Assembly: GCA_022482815.1 (NCBI GenBank)
Contig: JAKVOM010000001.1
Location: 1,694,946 to 1,758,945 of the forward strand
Length of the DNA: 64,000 bases
Direction: 5' to 3'
Origin: Acidaminococcus sp.
GTDB lineage: Bacteria > Bacillota > Negativicutes > Acidaminococcales > Acidaminococcaceae
The translations under genes were made by a program, and so were the position numbers. Shown in pieces: positions 44,728 to 53,062 of the stretch (position 1 is its first letter; each line of letters opens with the position of its first letter). The notes under the pieces are model-generated. The model was given only the letters and a program-made list of their open reading frames with translations, was not told the origin of the DNA and did no database searches.

Positions 44728-44734
44728 AAATCCA

Positions 44735-45808
44735 TCAGCTGAATTGGAGTGACTGTTCCGGTGAAATTTCCGCAGGTTTCAAGATTTCACCTTTGCCGTG
44801 GCAAACGGGACATCGATGGGCAAATTCATGGCCATCTTTTTCTTCGACCACAAATCCGCCTCGGCAATTCGGATTCGTGCACGCGATATATTCTGACTGC
44901 TCCTTTTTTATGGCACCGTTGCGAATGAGCGCAATCAGATACGCTGGCGGGTTTGTAATATACCTTTTATCCACGGAAGTGCGGAAATACTGTACCGCGT
45001 TTTCGACGGCCTGCGTTCCGAACTCATGAATGAGGTCGTCTGCCATCTTGGGACTGATTTGGTAGGCGGCAAGAGTAGCAATGAGGCCTGACGTTCCTTT
45101 GTCTGCAAGTTTCTTCCTGGTTGTGGTAAAGGCCGGCCTCGTGAGAGCAGGCGTACTCCCGGCCTTCTGCGCTGCTGCCTCAGGACGGTGTTCCGGTGCA
45201 GCCTTTTTTTGCTCATGGGAAGCGCAGCAAGTTTCTGGCTGCGGAGCCGGAGGCTCTTTTTCGCCGCTTACTTCCATCGGTTCTTCCGGGCACGCATGGA
45301 CCTCTTCACAGAGCTCTGATGCTGCATTTTCCGGCGCAGGTTCTTCGCTCTTTTTCTCTTCTGCAGCCTGCATCTCATTTGCCGCGTCCTTTTCTTCTTT
45401 GCGGCGGGCTCCACGGAATCTTCTCTGGCGTTCCGCGTTAGATTCCTGGTATTTCTTTAATTTTTCGATGGCTTCTTCGTGCTGGTAACGGCCCCAGTTT
45501 TTTAACGTAATTATGCCGTGGTCCACGGTAATCATTTTCATTTCTTTAAAAAGGATCAGCGCTTCCTTGACGTCCGTTTCGGAACATTTCCAGATCAAGC
45601 TCAGATCTTCCGACGAGTAGGGGACGTCGTCAGTCAGTTCGATTCTCCCGTTTTTGTTGATTTTTCCGGCTAGTACCATGAGCTTGATCCAAAGGAGGGA
45701 GTAAAGCGCTCCCTTGGGCTTGGATGCAAGAATGATCATCTTGGGATGGTCAAAAATATTAAGCATCAAATTGATATATTTTAATTCCACTTTCGCAGTA
45801 CATTTCAT
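44735..45808 (-). CDS. Phage replisome-organiser-like replication protein
   Basis: 357 residues. The N-terminal 120 match the phage replisome organiser N-domain: KYINLMLNIFDHPKMIILAS (20 residues) and VPYSSEDLSLIWKCSETDVK, a winged-helix used for origin binding. A low-complexity Glu/Ala/Pro linker (about 140-215) follows. The C-terminal part has a helical domain (ISPKMADDLIHEFGTQAVEN, 20 residues) and a zinc-ribbon-like CTNPNCRGG..CPVCHG at about 320-345. GAGGAG supports the start. It probably belongs to an integrated phage or plasmid remnant with the two upstream minus-strand genes. Iteron-like repeats and a DnaA box lie just past its end. Confidence 0.72.
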   Translation of the reverse strand: MKCTAKVELKYINLMLNIFDHPKMIILASKPKGALYSLLWIKLMVLAGKINKNGRIELTDDVPYSSEDLSLIWKCSETDVKEALILFKEMKMITVDHGIITLKNWGRYQHEEAIEKLKKYQESNAERQRRFRGARRKEEKDAANEMQAAEEKKSEEPAPENAASELCEEVHACPEEPMEVSGEKEPPAPQPETCCASHEQKKAAPEHRPEAAAQKAGSTPALTRPAFTTTRKKLADKGTSGLIATLAAYQISPKMADDLIHEFGTQAVENAVQYFRTSVDKRYITNPPAYLIALIRNGAIKKEQSEYIACTNPNCRGGFVVEEKDGHEFAHRCPVCHGKGEILKPAEISPEQSLQFS

Positions 45809-45835
45809 ATTTCTCGTTCTCCTCTATCATCGGAA

Positions 45836-45869
45836 TCCGATGCCTTTTACGGCACCGGATTTTTTTTGC
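45836..45869 (+). terminator. Plus-strand terminator antisense to the replication gene cluster
   Basis: AATCCGATGCC pairs with GGCACCGGATT (one mismatch), followed by a T-run of eight on the plus strand. The flanking genes are on the minus strand, so it could only stop an antisense transcript. Confidence 0.6.
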
Positions 45870-45870
45870 C

Positions 45871-46416
45871 TCAAAATTGATCTTTCAGTGCGGCTCTTAA
45901 GTCCCTGAGCAGCCTTTTGATCTGGTAGTGTACTTTACTTTTTGAGATGTGGTATTCGTGAGCAATTTCGTCCATGCTTTTATTTTCTCCGTAGTAAGCG
46001 ACGAGCAGCTTCCGCTCGTAGGGATATAAGTGCTTCAGAGCGAAATGGAGCGCTTTGTGGCCTTCCCAGTCGAAGGCAGTCTCCATGGTATAGGCTTCTT
46101 CCACAGGCTCCTGGGCAGCTTTTTCCTTTGTTTTCCGGATGTACTTCTCCGCGTCCTGGTAGTCGCCGGCACAATGGACAAGACACTTCCTGATATACCC
46201 CGGAAATTTCGCCGCATCCGTACCTTCGTACTTTTTCGTCTTCTCGAGCAATTTCAGCACAAGGTAAGAATGCATATCTTCCTTATTGCAGGGAATGAAT
46301 TCCCAGCGCAGGAGGGAGCGGATGAGGGGCTCGAAAGCCTCTATCAACGTCATCTGGGCTTCCTGCTGCCCTTTTTTGACGAGCGGCAGGAGCCTGGCAA
46401 AATCGATCTTACGCAT
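45871..46416 (-). CDS. Sigma-70-like regulator (region 2 and region 4 type)
   Basis: 181 residues. The C-terminal ALKHLYPYERKLLVAYYGEN and SMDEIAHEYHISKSKVHYQI (20 residues each) form a sigma region 4 helix-turn-helix. The N-terminal part (GQQEAQMTLIEAFEPLIRSL) is compatible with a short region 2. Such proteins occur in phages and alongside YvrJ/DUF2922 clusters in Firmicutes. The ATG at 46416 overlaps the end of the upstream XRE gene (GATGCGTAAG), so translation is coupled. Target promoters are unknown; the amidase-DUF cluster on the other side is an obvious candidate. Confidence 0.7.
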   Translation of the reverse strand: MRKIDFARLLPLVKKGQQEAQMTLIEAFEPLIRSLLRWEFIPCNKEDMHSYLVLKLLEKTKKYEGTDAAKFPGYIRKCLVHCAGDYQDAEKYIRKTKEKAAQEPVEEAYTMETAFDWEGHKALHFALKHLYPYERKLLVAYYGENKSMDEIAHEYHISKSKVHYQIKRLLRDLRAALKDQF

Positions 46417-46720
46417 CAAAACATACACTTTCACAAGGAGCTTCGATGCACGCAATATCGGAAATCTGGCAGCCGAGGGCGATGCAGATCCTTTCCAAAA
46501 TCAGGCAGTTGGGAAGGGCGCGTGCATATTTGGGCATAGATAAACCGGACAGATGTCGCAATCGCGAAATCGTGGTTGGATGCAGTCCGGCTTTCAGGGC
46601 TAACTCCTTCTGGGAGATATGACGTTGTTTCAATAATTCAAAAAGGGGAGAAAAACTAAGCATTTCAGTATAACTCTTTCTATTGAGAATTTTATTGGGT
46701 GTGAAAAATTTGAACCTCAA
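46409..46720 (-). CDS. XRE-type helix-turn-helix regulator
   Basis: 103 residues. The DNA-binding motif ISQKELALKAGLHPTTISRL (about 35-54) is a standard XRE/Cro helix-turn-helix, and LILERICIALGCQISDIACI is the dimerisation-like tail. A shorter start at MLSFSPLFELL (46663) would leave the domain intact. It overlaps the sigma-like gene by eight bases and probably represses the minus-strand replication genes from the AT-rich gap at 46721-47010. Confidence 0.8.
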   Translation of the reverse strand: MRFKFFTPNKILNRKSYTEMLSFSPLFELLKQRHISQKELALKAGLHPTTISRLRHLSGLSMPKYARALPNCLILERICIALGCQISDIACIEAPCESVCFDA

Positions 46721-46935
46721 TTTTCATAAAAATTCCTAACTTGGAAAGATTAATGAGATTCTCGTTTTCCTGGGGGTAGCTATTACTTTAGATGTGAGAA
46801 GAAACATGATGTAGAGCGTAACTGTTTTTTATACTAGCAAGATAAAAACAAAAAATCAACCACATTTTTCTATATTTTACAAAAACACAAACAAATTAGT
46901 ATTTCGTTCAAAAATATATAAGAAAAAACTTATAA

Positions 46936-46998
46936 AATTAGCAAATCTGCTAATTTTTTGGACAAAACCCCATTTTTTGACACTTATATAGTGTAGGG
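46936..46998 (+). promoter_or_regulatory. Hairpin and promoter-like sequence upstream of the amidase gene
   Basis: AAATTAGCA / TGCTAATTT with a T-run (46936-46962) would terminate transcription from the left. It is followed by TTGACA (46976-46981) and the dyad CACT-TATAT-AGTG (46981-46993). Spacing does not give a clean sigma-A promoter, so an alternative sigma factor is possible. The rest of 46721-47010 is AT-rich without a gene. Confidence 0.45.
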
Positions 46999-47010
46999 GG
47001 TGCGAGAAAC

Positions 47011-47574
47011 ATGATGTACGTAACGAGAAAAGATGTCTATCAGATGGGCCTTCGGGCCCGGGGTAAGGTCAACCGTATTTATGTCCACTGGACAGCCGGC
47101 CGGTATGACCAGCCTTTCAAGGATTATCACCTGAACCTGACGGATGTCGGCCGGGCCTATGCGTCCTGTGAAGAATTCACGACGACGCTGGCCCACACCT
47201 GGCACCGGAACACCGGCGCCATCGGCCTGGCTCTTTGCTGCGCCAAAGATGCCGTAATGTATGCCGACGGGTCTTTTGACCTGGGCGATTATCCACCAAC
47301 ACCGATGCAGATTGAAGAGACAGCTATCTTATGCTTTATTCTTTCTGAAGCCTTGGGAATTCCTATCGACCCCGAGCATATCATGACCCATGCGGAGGCG
47401 GCAGATCTTGACGGATACGGGCCAGCCTTGGCGGGAACGTCCCGTTTCGAACGCTGGGATCTGTACAAATTGCTGGATTTTGACGGTGTATGGCGGAGCG
47501 GGGGCATGATCTTCCGCGGAAAGGCGCTCTATTACCAGCAGCATGCTTCTTCCGTGCTCTCTTATTTGATGTAA
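47011..47574 (+). CDS. Amidase_2/PGRP-like protein (probable peptidoglycan amidase)
   Basis: 187 residues. VNRIYVHWTAGRYDQPFKDY (about 19-38) carries the first zinc histidine motif (HWTAG) of N-acetylmuramoyl-L-alanine amidases. HIMTHAEAADLDGYGPALAG (about 128-147) carries the second histidine, and RFERWDLYKL follows as in phage endolysins. No signal peptide is seen, so as a phage-type lysin it would need a holin or other exit route. A run of G's before the ATG serves as ribosome binding site. It leads a small plus-strand set with DUF1659, DUF2922 and YvrJ proteins. Confidence 0.8.
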   Translation: MMYVTRKDVYQMGLRARGKVNRIYVHWTAGRYDQPFKDYHLNLTDVGRAYASCEEFTTTLAHTWHRNTGAIGLALCCAKDAVMYADGSFDLGDYPPTPMQIEETAILCFILSEALGIPIDPEHIMTHAEAADLDGYGPALAGTSRFERWDLYKLLDFDGVWRSGGMIFRGKALYYQQHASSVLSYLM

Positions 47575-47729
47575 GTATCACACCAGGATGCGGGAGCACC
47601 GGAAGGCGCATCGGTTTTGGTTTCTATTATTTTGTCCCAATGGGTGCGCAGGCCTTAAAGGGAAGCTGAAGCTGGTGATACCGGAAGGACTTCCGCCGAA
47701 CTTTTCAACATTTAAAGGAGGAACCACAC

Positions 47730-47945
47730 ATGAACATTGAATCTCTGACTCTGCAGCTTGAAAGTGATTACATGGACGGCGAAAAAGTAAAGACCAGAAA
47801 GACTACTTTCTCCGGTCTGCGTCCGGATGCAGCGGACGACAAACTGCTGGAAATGGGCCACGCCGTGGCAGAACTGATGTCTGCCCAGCCTACGGCTATG
47901 TACGCCATCAAACGCGAACTGCTCGTAGCGGGCGCTAAGGAGTAA
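47730..47945 (+). CDS. DUF1659-like protein
   Basis: 71 residues, one domain, strongly resembling the small DUF1659 proteins that in Firmicutes lie beside DUF2922 and YvrJ genes. LTLQLESDYMDGEKVKTRKT is the N-terminal strand region. No biochemical role is known. AAAGGAGGAACC gives a strong ribosome binding site. It is followed 86 bases later by the DUF2922 gene. Confidence 0.75.
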   Translation: MNIESLTLQLESDYMDGEKVKTRKTTFSGLRPDAADDKLLEMGHAVAELMSAQPTAMYAIKRELLVAGAKE

Positions 47946-48031
47946 GCCCTTGCGCTTTTTGCAGTAAGTGACTGCCGGCATGATTCCGGCAGCCAGCCCA
48001 TGATTTTGTAACTTGATAAGGAGGATAACTT

Positions 48032-48250
48032 ATGAGCAACACTCTCGAACTGACTTTCAAACTGACGAACAACAAAACGAAGAGCATCAGCATCACCAAC
48101 CCGATCATGAACCCGACCCGCGATAAGGTTGAACCGGTCATGAAGAAGCTCCTGGCCCTCAACCTCTACGGCGGCGATGGTGTCGATATGGCATCCATCA
48201 AAGGCGCAAAGGTACGCCAGACTGAAGTAGTCTTCGACGCGGAAGACTAA
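48032..48250 (+). CDS. DUF2922-family protein
   Basis: 72 residues. LELTFKLTNNKTKSISITNP (20 residues) and the ending AKVRQTEVVFDAED match the DUF2922 family, of unknown function. AAGGAGGATAAC precedes the ATG. Two bases separate it from the YvrJ gene, so they are cotranslated. The trio is a recurring small cassette. Confidence 0.8.
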   Translation: MSNTLELTFKLTNNKTKSISITNPIMNPTRDKVEPVMKKLLALNLYGGDGVDMASIKGAKVRQTEVVFDAED

Positions 48251-48252
48251 TC

Positions 48253-48405
48253 ATGGATAACTTTTCCGTCTTGCTCGGCCAGGCGGCCCAGTACGGTTTT
48301 CCTATGGTGATCAGCTGGTATTTGCTGGTGCGTATGGAAGACAAACTGGAACAACTTACGCTGAGTATTGACTCGTTAAAAGATATTCTTATGCATAGGG
48401 CATAA
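48253..48405 (+). CDS. YvrJ-family protein
   Basis: 50 residues, MDNFSVLLGQAAQYGFPMVI followed by SWYLLVRMEDKLEQL. A single N-terminal hydrophobic segment and a charged amphipathic tail match the YvrJ family, which in B. subtilis lies beside the sigma-O regulatory genes. It is probably a small membrane protein, and a holin-like role for the neighbouring amidase is conceivable but unproven. The start directly follows the DUF2922 stop. Confidence 0.8.
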   Translation: MDNFSVLLGQAAQYGFPMVISWYLLVRMEDKLEQLTLSIDSLKDILMHRA

Positions 48406-48407
48406 CT

Positions 48408-48447
48408 AAAAACCGCTGCAAGTGATTTTTCGCTTGCAGCGGTTTTT
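48408..48447 (+). terminator. Intrinsic terminator of the amidase-YvrJ cluster
   Basis: AAAAACCGCTGCAAG pairs perfectly with CTTGCAGCGGTTTTT over a 10-base loop. Confidence 0.92.
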
Positions 48448-48459
48448 GTGTTAAATTAT

Positions 48460-48650
48460 GGCACCTGTTAAGGCAGGTACTCTGTATCGGAGCACACCAC
48501 GCCTTCTTGTGCGCGAGATATATTGAGCGCATAAGAAGGGGAACCGCAGTGACCGTCAATTGACTTGGCAATTGCGGTCACGTTTGCGGTGGAAAATCAG
48601 TTTGATAACAGGAAACCGAACATGATCGCACCACTGCGATTATCGCCTGC
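48460..48650. repeat. Intergenic repeat modules upstream of the DpnII operon
   Basis: CACCTGTTAAGGCAG with CGGAGC (about 48471-48502) matches 32328-32362. It is followed by a GACCGTCAATTGACTTGGCA / TTGCGGTC hairpin region (48552-48583) and GATAACAGGAA (48604-48614). The rest of the gap up to 48858 is AT-rich and geneless. Confidence 0.55.
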
Positions 48651-48793
48651 TCAAACATCAACGTACCTGTAACGGCCCGCAATATCTGCATAAAAGCAAC
48701 TGATTTCTTTATTCTGACCGAATATTTACACATATAAAGCATAAATTAACATATACTGCTCTATGCAGGTATGTTATAATTTAACAAGAAAAA

Positions 48794-48832
48794 TCCCCCT
48801 TATTGGATTGTCCATACCAGGGGGAATTCTTT
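48794..48832 (+). terminator. Hairpin in the leader of the DpnII operon
   Basis: TCCCCCT (48794-48800) pairs with AGGGGGA (48819-48825), followed by ATTCTTTT. It lies 27 bases before dpnM and may attenuate the operon or end upstream transcripts. Confidence 0.5.
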
Positions 48833-48858
48833 TAATTAAAGTTTGAGGAGATTCATAT

Positions 48859-49695
48859 ATGTTTGCGAAAACGCATCCGTTTATAAAATGGGCTGGTGGG
48901 AAAAGACAATTATTGGATCGTCTGATTCCACTGATACCTAAAGAATATAACAGATATTTTGAGCCGTTTATAGGCGGAGGTGCGCTTTTACTGGCTGTTC
49001 AACCAGAAAAGGCAATTATCAATGATACAAACGAACAGCTTATTAATATTTATCGGCATCTCCAAAAGGATGTTGATAAAATTATTTCCTTGATTGAAGA
49101 ATTTGATTCTGTTTCTTGTGATAAAGAGCGATATTTAGCAATGCGCTCCAGATATAATGAGAAAATTAAAAATCATGAACTCGATTATGAATGTGCCGCA
49201 TTGATGATTTGGATTAATAAACATTGCTTTAATGGGTTGTACAGGGTCAACTCAAAAGGTCTTTTTAACGTGCCCTATAATAACAAGACGAGTGGAGCAT
49301 CGATTGAACCAGACAATTTGCGGACAATAGGTAACTATTTCAAAAATTGCAACGTAGAGATCCGCCAGGGCGACTTTGAAAAAGCTTGTTCGGACGTCCA
49401 GGCAGATGATTTTGTATATTTTGATTCTCCTTATGTACCTGTGAGTGAGACTGCTTATTTTACTAGTTATACAAAAGATGGTTTTTCGCTTGATGATCAT
49501 AAAAGACTCGCAGCACTTTTTAGAAAACTGGATGCCAAAGGGACAAAAATTATGTTAAGCAATCATAATGTCCCATTAGTTCATGAACTTTATGAAGGAT
49601 ATCATATTCACGTAGTAGATGTTAGACGAGCTATTAATCGAGATGCAGCAAAACGAACCGGAGAAGAAGTCATAGTAACAAATTACGAAATTTAA
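48859..49695 (+). CDS. dpnM: GATC adenine-N6 methyltransferase, DpnM/Dam type
   Basis: A 278-residue alpha-class (D12) methyltransferase. Motif I is FIKWAGGKRQLLDRLIPLIP (about 8-27) and the second SAM part FEPFIGGGALLLAV (about 34-47). The catalytic motif is FVYFDSPYVPVS (about 186), with DSPY in place of the common DPPY. HCFNGLYRVNSKGLFNVPYN (20 residues) is typical of GATC-specific members. It modifies double-stranded GATC to protect against the endonuclease two genes on. The base composition is distinctly AT-rich relative to the leu or chaperonin genes, indicating transfer. Confidence 0.93.
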   Translation: MFAKTHPFIKWAGGKRQLLDRLIPLIPKEYNRYFEPFIGGGALLLAVQPEKAIINDTNEQLINIYRHLQKDVDKIISLIEEFDSVSCDKERYLAMRSRYNEKIKNHELDYECAALMIWINKHCFNGLYRVNSKGLFNVPYNNKTSGASIEPDNLRTIGNYFKNCNVEIRQGDFEKACSDVQADDFVYFDSPYVPVSETAYFTSYTKDGFSLDDHKRLAALFRKLDAKGTKIMLSNHNVPLVHELYEGYHIHVVDVRRAINRDAAKRTGEEVIVTNYEI

Positions 49696-49705
49696 GAGGT
49701 AAATC

Positions 49706-50506
49706 ATGAACGAATATTTTAAAACTCAAATTACTCCTTATTACACCAGTGAAAATTCTGTATTGCTTCTTGATGATACCTTTCATGCTTTGCAAAATAT
49801 TCAAGATGAATCTGTTGATATGATTTTTGCAGACCCTCCATATTTTTTAAGTAATGATGGAATTACTTGTCAGGGAGGAAAGCAAGTTTCTGTAAATAAG
49901 GGAGAATGGGATAGAGCTGGAACTTTTGAAGAAAAACATGAATTTAACAGACAATGGATTCGCTTGTGCAAAAGAATTCTAAAGCGAGACGGAAGCATTT
50001 GGATTAGCGGCACATTGCATAATATTTATAGTATTGGTGTGGCGTTAGAACAGGAAGGATTTAAAATCATTAATAATATTACCTGGCAGAAAACCAATCC
50101 TCCTCCTAATTTAGGTTGCAGGTGTTTTACACACAGTACGGAAACAATTTTATGGGCTCAAAAAAATGATAAAAAGGCTCACCATATTTTTAATTACCTG
50201 GAAATGAAAGAGGAGAATGGTGGAAAGCAGATGAAAGATGTTTGGACAGGACCTTTAACTCCTCAAAATGAAAAGAAGTTGGGAAAGCATCCAACACAGA
50301 AACCTCTCTATCTTTTGAACCGTATAATTCGCGCATGCTGTCAGAAAGGAAATGTTGTCTTGGATCCTTTTTGCGGTAGTTCTACAACAGGTGTAGCTGC
50401 AATACAGAACCAGTGCAAATATATCGGTATAGATAGTAATGAGGAATATCTAGAATTATCTAAAAGACGTCTCCAAGAGGTGGAACAGTATGAGAGACTT
50501 TTCTAA
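49706..50506 (+). CDS. dpnA: Second adenine methyltransferase of the DpnII system, DpnA type
   Basis: A 266-residue beta-class methyltransferase, with the catalytic DMIFADPPYFLSNDG near residue 44 and the SAM motif VLDPFCGSSTTGVAA near residue 217, the order diagnostic of the beta class. NPPPNLGCRCFTHSTETILW (20 residues) matches DpnA-type enzymes. In the pneumococcal DpnII system DpnA also methylates single-stranded DNA, protecting incoming transforming DNA. It begins 10 bases after dpnM, and its end overlaps the endonuclease gene by 17 bases. Confidence 0.93.
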   Translation: MNEYFKTQITPYYTSENSVLLLDDTFHALQNIQDESVDMIFADPPYFLSNDGITCQGGKQVSVNKGEWDRAGTFEEKHEFNRQWIRLCKRILKRDGSIWISGTLHNIYSIGVALEQEGFKIINNITWQKTNPPPNLGCRCFTHSTETILWAQKNDKKAHHIFNYLEMKEENGGKQMKDVWTGPLTPQNEKKLGKHPTQKPLYLLNRIIRACCQKGNVVLDPFCGSSTTGVAAIQNQCKYIGIDSNEEYLELSKRRLQEVEQYERLF

Positions 50507-51416
50507 ATGGTTGGGAACCATGAGAAAAAGCATTAATCAGTATGACTACTATGTTGATTTTGATAAAGTATATGGAAATGTAGAAAAAATAAAAGTTGAA
50601 CTGAACATGCTCAATTCTCTTATAGGTTCTAGGAATATTGAGGATGATCTTCGGCAGATTATATCTAAATACCCGGATGTAATTCATTGTATTCCTATCT
50701 TGCTGGCTGTCAGGGAATCTGAAATTTATGCTCAGGATGAAGACGGGGCCTATACTTATAATTTTAAAAAATTAAATTGTACTGTAGATGAGTATATTAC
50801 CTTTATGAGAAAGACTGGACTTTTGGATTTAATATCTAATCATCTGATCGCTAATCTCTATGACTATGCCATGGGTGTTGAAACTGGCTTAGATAGTAAC
50901 GGACGCAAAAACAGAGGCGGCCATCAGATGGAAAATCTAGTAGAACATTTTATCGAAAAGTCAGGAGCAGAGTATTATAAGGAAATGTACCTGACAGAAA
51001 TTGAGGATAAGTGGGATGTAGATTTGTCAGCTATTTCTGCAGAGGGAACGTCAACAAAGCGATGGGATTTTGTCGTAAAAACTTTGCAAACTATCTTTGT
51101 GATTGAAACTAATTTTTACACAGGCGGCGGGTCAAAACTAAATGAAACGGCAAGAAGTTATAAAATGCTTGCAGAAGAAGCTAGTACTGTGCCTCATTTG
51201 AAATTCGTATGGGTAACCGATGGTGGCGGATGGGTTTCAGCAAGAAGAAATTTAAAAGAAACGTTTGACACGATGGATACTCTCTACAATATCAAAGATT
51301 TGGAAGATGGAGCATTTGACAGATTGTTTAAAGAGAGAAATAATCTGAAGCTTGATTACGGGAGAGTAACTAGAGAGATGGGGAAGGCTGCTGAACACCA
51401 TATTGGGGAGAAGTGA
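50490..51416 (+). CDS. dpnB: DpnII-type GATC restriction endonuclease
   Basis: A 308-residue type II endonuclease for unmethylated GATC. IEDDLRQIISKYPDVIHCIP and GRKNRGGHQMENLVEHFIEK (20 residues each) are family-typical. The nuclease core is KRWDFVVKTLQTIFVIETNF (about 190-209), where D and E-x-N stand at the PD-(D/E)xK-like site. The start overlaps dpnA and follows AGAGGTGG, so expression is coupled. With dpnM and dpnA it forms a complete DpnII cassette. The window DNA in this strain should therefore carry N6-methyladenine at GATC. Confidence 0.93.
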   Translation: MRDFSKWLGTMRKSINQYDYYVDFDKVYGNVEKIKVELNMLNSLIGSRNIEDDLRQIISKYPDVIHCIPILLAVRESEIYAQDEDGAYTYNFKKLNCTVDEYITFMRKTGLLDLISNHLIANLYDYAMGVETGLDSNGRKNRGGHQMENLVEHFIEKSGAEYYKEMYLTEIEDKWDVDLSAISAEGTSTKRWDFVVKTLQTIFVIETNFYTGGGSKLNETARSYKMLAEEASTVPHLKFVWVTDGGGWVSARRNLKETFDTMDTLYNIKDLEDGAFDRLFKERNNLKLDYGRVTREMGKAAEHHIGEK

Positions 51417-51621
51417 TCTCCGTACTTTGTCCTTAAAATTTAAATAACTCATAGCGAGTTTTGCTATGAGTTATCTTTTTGAGAATAGGATGTGACTTAT
51501 GAAAAGCAAAAAAACTGCTAACGAAGATGCATGGGAAAAATTATTTGAAGAATATAACATTATTGAAAAAATAAATAAAGATGGAATCTTTCAAATTAGT
51601 GCAGACCAAATAAAAGAGCAC

Positions 51622-53062
51622 GGGAGTGTAAAATGAAGTGTGTAAGTTACCGGTAACCAATTTACTAACTTACGCACTTCATTTTTTTGTCGAGGTGCGG
51701 TACACTATCAGAAAGCAGGTTGAAAGGAATTGAGTACAGCACTGATGAAGAAACGTAGAAACCCGAGTGAGAAAGGCCAGGCAATCGCCAAGCTCATCAT
51801 GGAACAATACCAGCCGAAGACGCAGGAAGACATGCAGATAGCGCTGAAGGACGTGTTCGGTCCTATCTTCGAAGCTATGCTGCAGGGCGAGATAGATAAC
51901 CATCTCGGGTATAGCTCCAATGATCATAGCAAGAAGGAAACCTCCAACCGTCGGAATGGCTATACGGAGAAAACCATCCAGACTTCGGTCGGCGAGGTCC
52001 CCATCCGCGTCCCACGGGACCGCGAATCTACCTTCGAGCCCCAGGTAGTCCCCAAACGCACCAAGGATGTCACAGGGATCGAGAGCAAGGTACTGGCCAT
52101 GTATGCACGCGGCATGAGCCAGCGGGATATTGCCAAGACGATTGATGACATCTATGGATTCGAGCTGTCCGCAGAGAGCATCTCGAACATCACAGACCGA
52201 GTGATGGACGAAGTCCAGCATTGGCAGACACGTCCTCTGAACCCCTTCTACCCCTTCTTGTTCGTAGACTGCCTGTACGTCTCTGTACGCAAGGATTATG
52301 AGACCAAGAACCACGCTGTCTACGTCATCCTCGGCTATGACATCAATGGCTCGAAGGATGTCCTGGGCCTTTGGATGAACGAGACGGAGGGCAAACATAA
52401 CTGGATGCAGATATTCGATGAGCTGAAGGCCCGTGGCGTTGAAGATGTCGGATTCATCTGCATGGATGGTGTCTCCGGTTTGGAAGAGGGAGCAAAGTCC
52501 ATCTTCCCCCAGGTGGTCGTGCAGCGCTGCATCGTCCATCTGATCCGCAACTCCATCAAGTACATCCCATCCAAGGATTACAAGGCCTACACGACCCAGC
52601 TCAGGAAGGTCTATGGAGCCGTGAACCTGAAGAGTGCTGAGACCGAATTCGAGCGGTTCAAGCAGGCCTGGAGCCAGTACCCCGGTGCAGTAGAAACATG
52701 GAAGCGGAACTGGCAGCATGTCCAGCAACTATTCAACTATGGCAGTGCCGTAAGGAAGGTGATGTATACCACCAATGCGATAGAGAGCGTGAATTCCAGC
52801 TTCCGAAAAGTCACCAAGAAGGGCTCGTTCTCCAGCGAGGAATCTGTCTTCAAGGTTCTCTATCTCAGGGTAAAGGAACTCTATGCCAAGTGGGAAGGGC
52901 ATCATATCCAGAACTGGGCGATGGTCAGAAACCAGTTGGCTATGGATGATAAGCTGCAAGCTCGTATCCTGAAATACGAGAAATTTTAAAGCCAGCAATC
53001 ACTGGTAACGCATCTTCTTTTATGATACCTAAAAAAACTTACACACTTAACTTGACAAACCC
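51622..53062 (+). mobile_element. IS256-family insertion sequence, complete
   Basis: 1441 bp. Imperfect terminal inverted repeats of about 27 bp share AAGTGTGTAAGTT: left from GGGAGTGTAAAATG (51622), right ending CAAGTTAAGTGTGTAAG when read inward from 53062. It is flanked by the 8-bp direct repeat AAGAGCAC (51614-51621 and 53063-53070), as expected for the family. One intact transposase gene is inside. Confidence 0.95.
51730..52989 (+). CDS. IS256-family (mutator-type) transposase
   Basis: 419 residues. The catalytic DDE residues lie in FLFVDCLYVSVR (about 177), ICMDGVSGLEEGAKSIFPQV (about 244-263) and MYTTNAIESVNSSFRK (about 345-360). YTEKTIQTSVGEVPIRVPRD (20 residues) is the usual N-terminal segment. 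Start is uncertain: TTG at 51730 is close behind AAAGGAA, whereas ATG at 51745 lies farther from it. The gene is intact, so the element may move. Its GC content is much higher than that of the gene it splits. Confidence 0.94.
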   Translation: MSTALMKKRRNPSEKGQAIAKLIMEQYQPKTQEDMQIALKDVFGPIFEAMLQGEIDNHLGYSSNDHSKKETSNRRNGYTEKTIQTSVGEVPIRVPRDRESTFEPQVVPKRTKDVTGIESKVLAMYARGMSQRDIAKTIDDIYGFELSAESISNITDRVMDEVQHWQTRPLNPFYPFLFVDCLYVSVRKDYETKNHAVYVILGYDINGSKDVLGLWMNETEGKHNWMQIFDELKARGVEDVGFICMDGVSGLEEGAKSIFPQVVVQRCIVHLIRNSIKYIPSKDYKAYTTQLRKVYGAVNLKSAETEFERFKQAWSQYPGAVETWKRNWQHVQQLFNYGSAVRKVMYTTNAIESVNSSFRKVTKKGSFSSEESVFKVLYLRVKELYAKWEGHHIQNWAMVRNQLAMDDKLQARILKYEKF

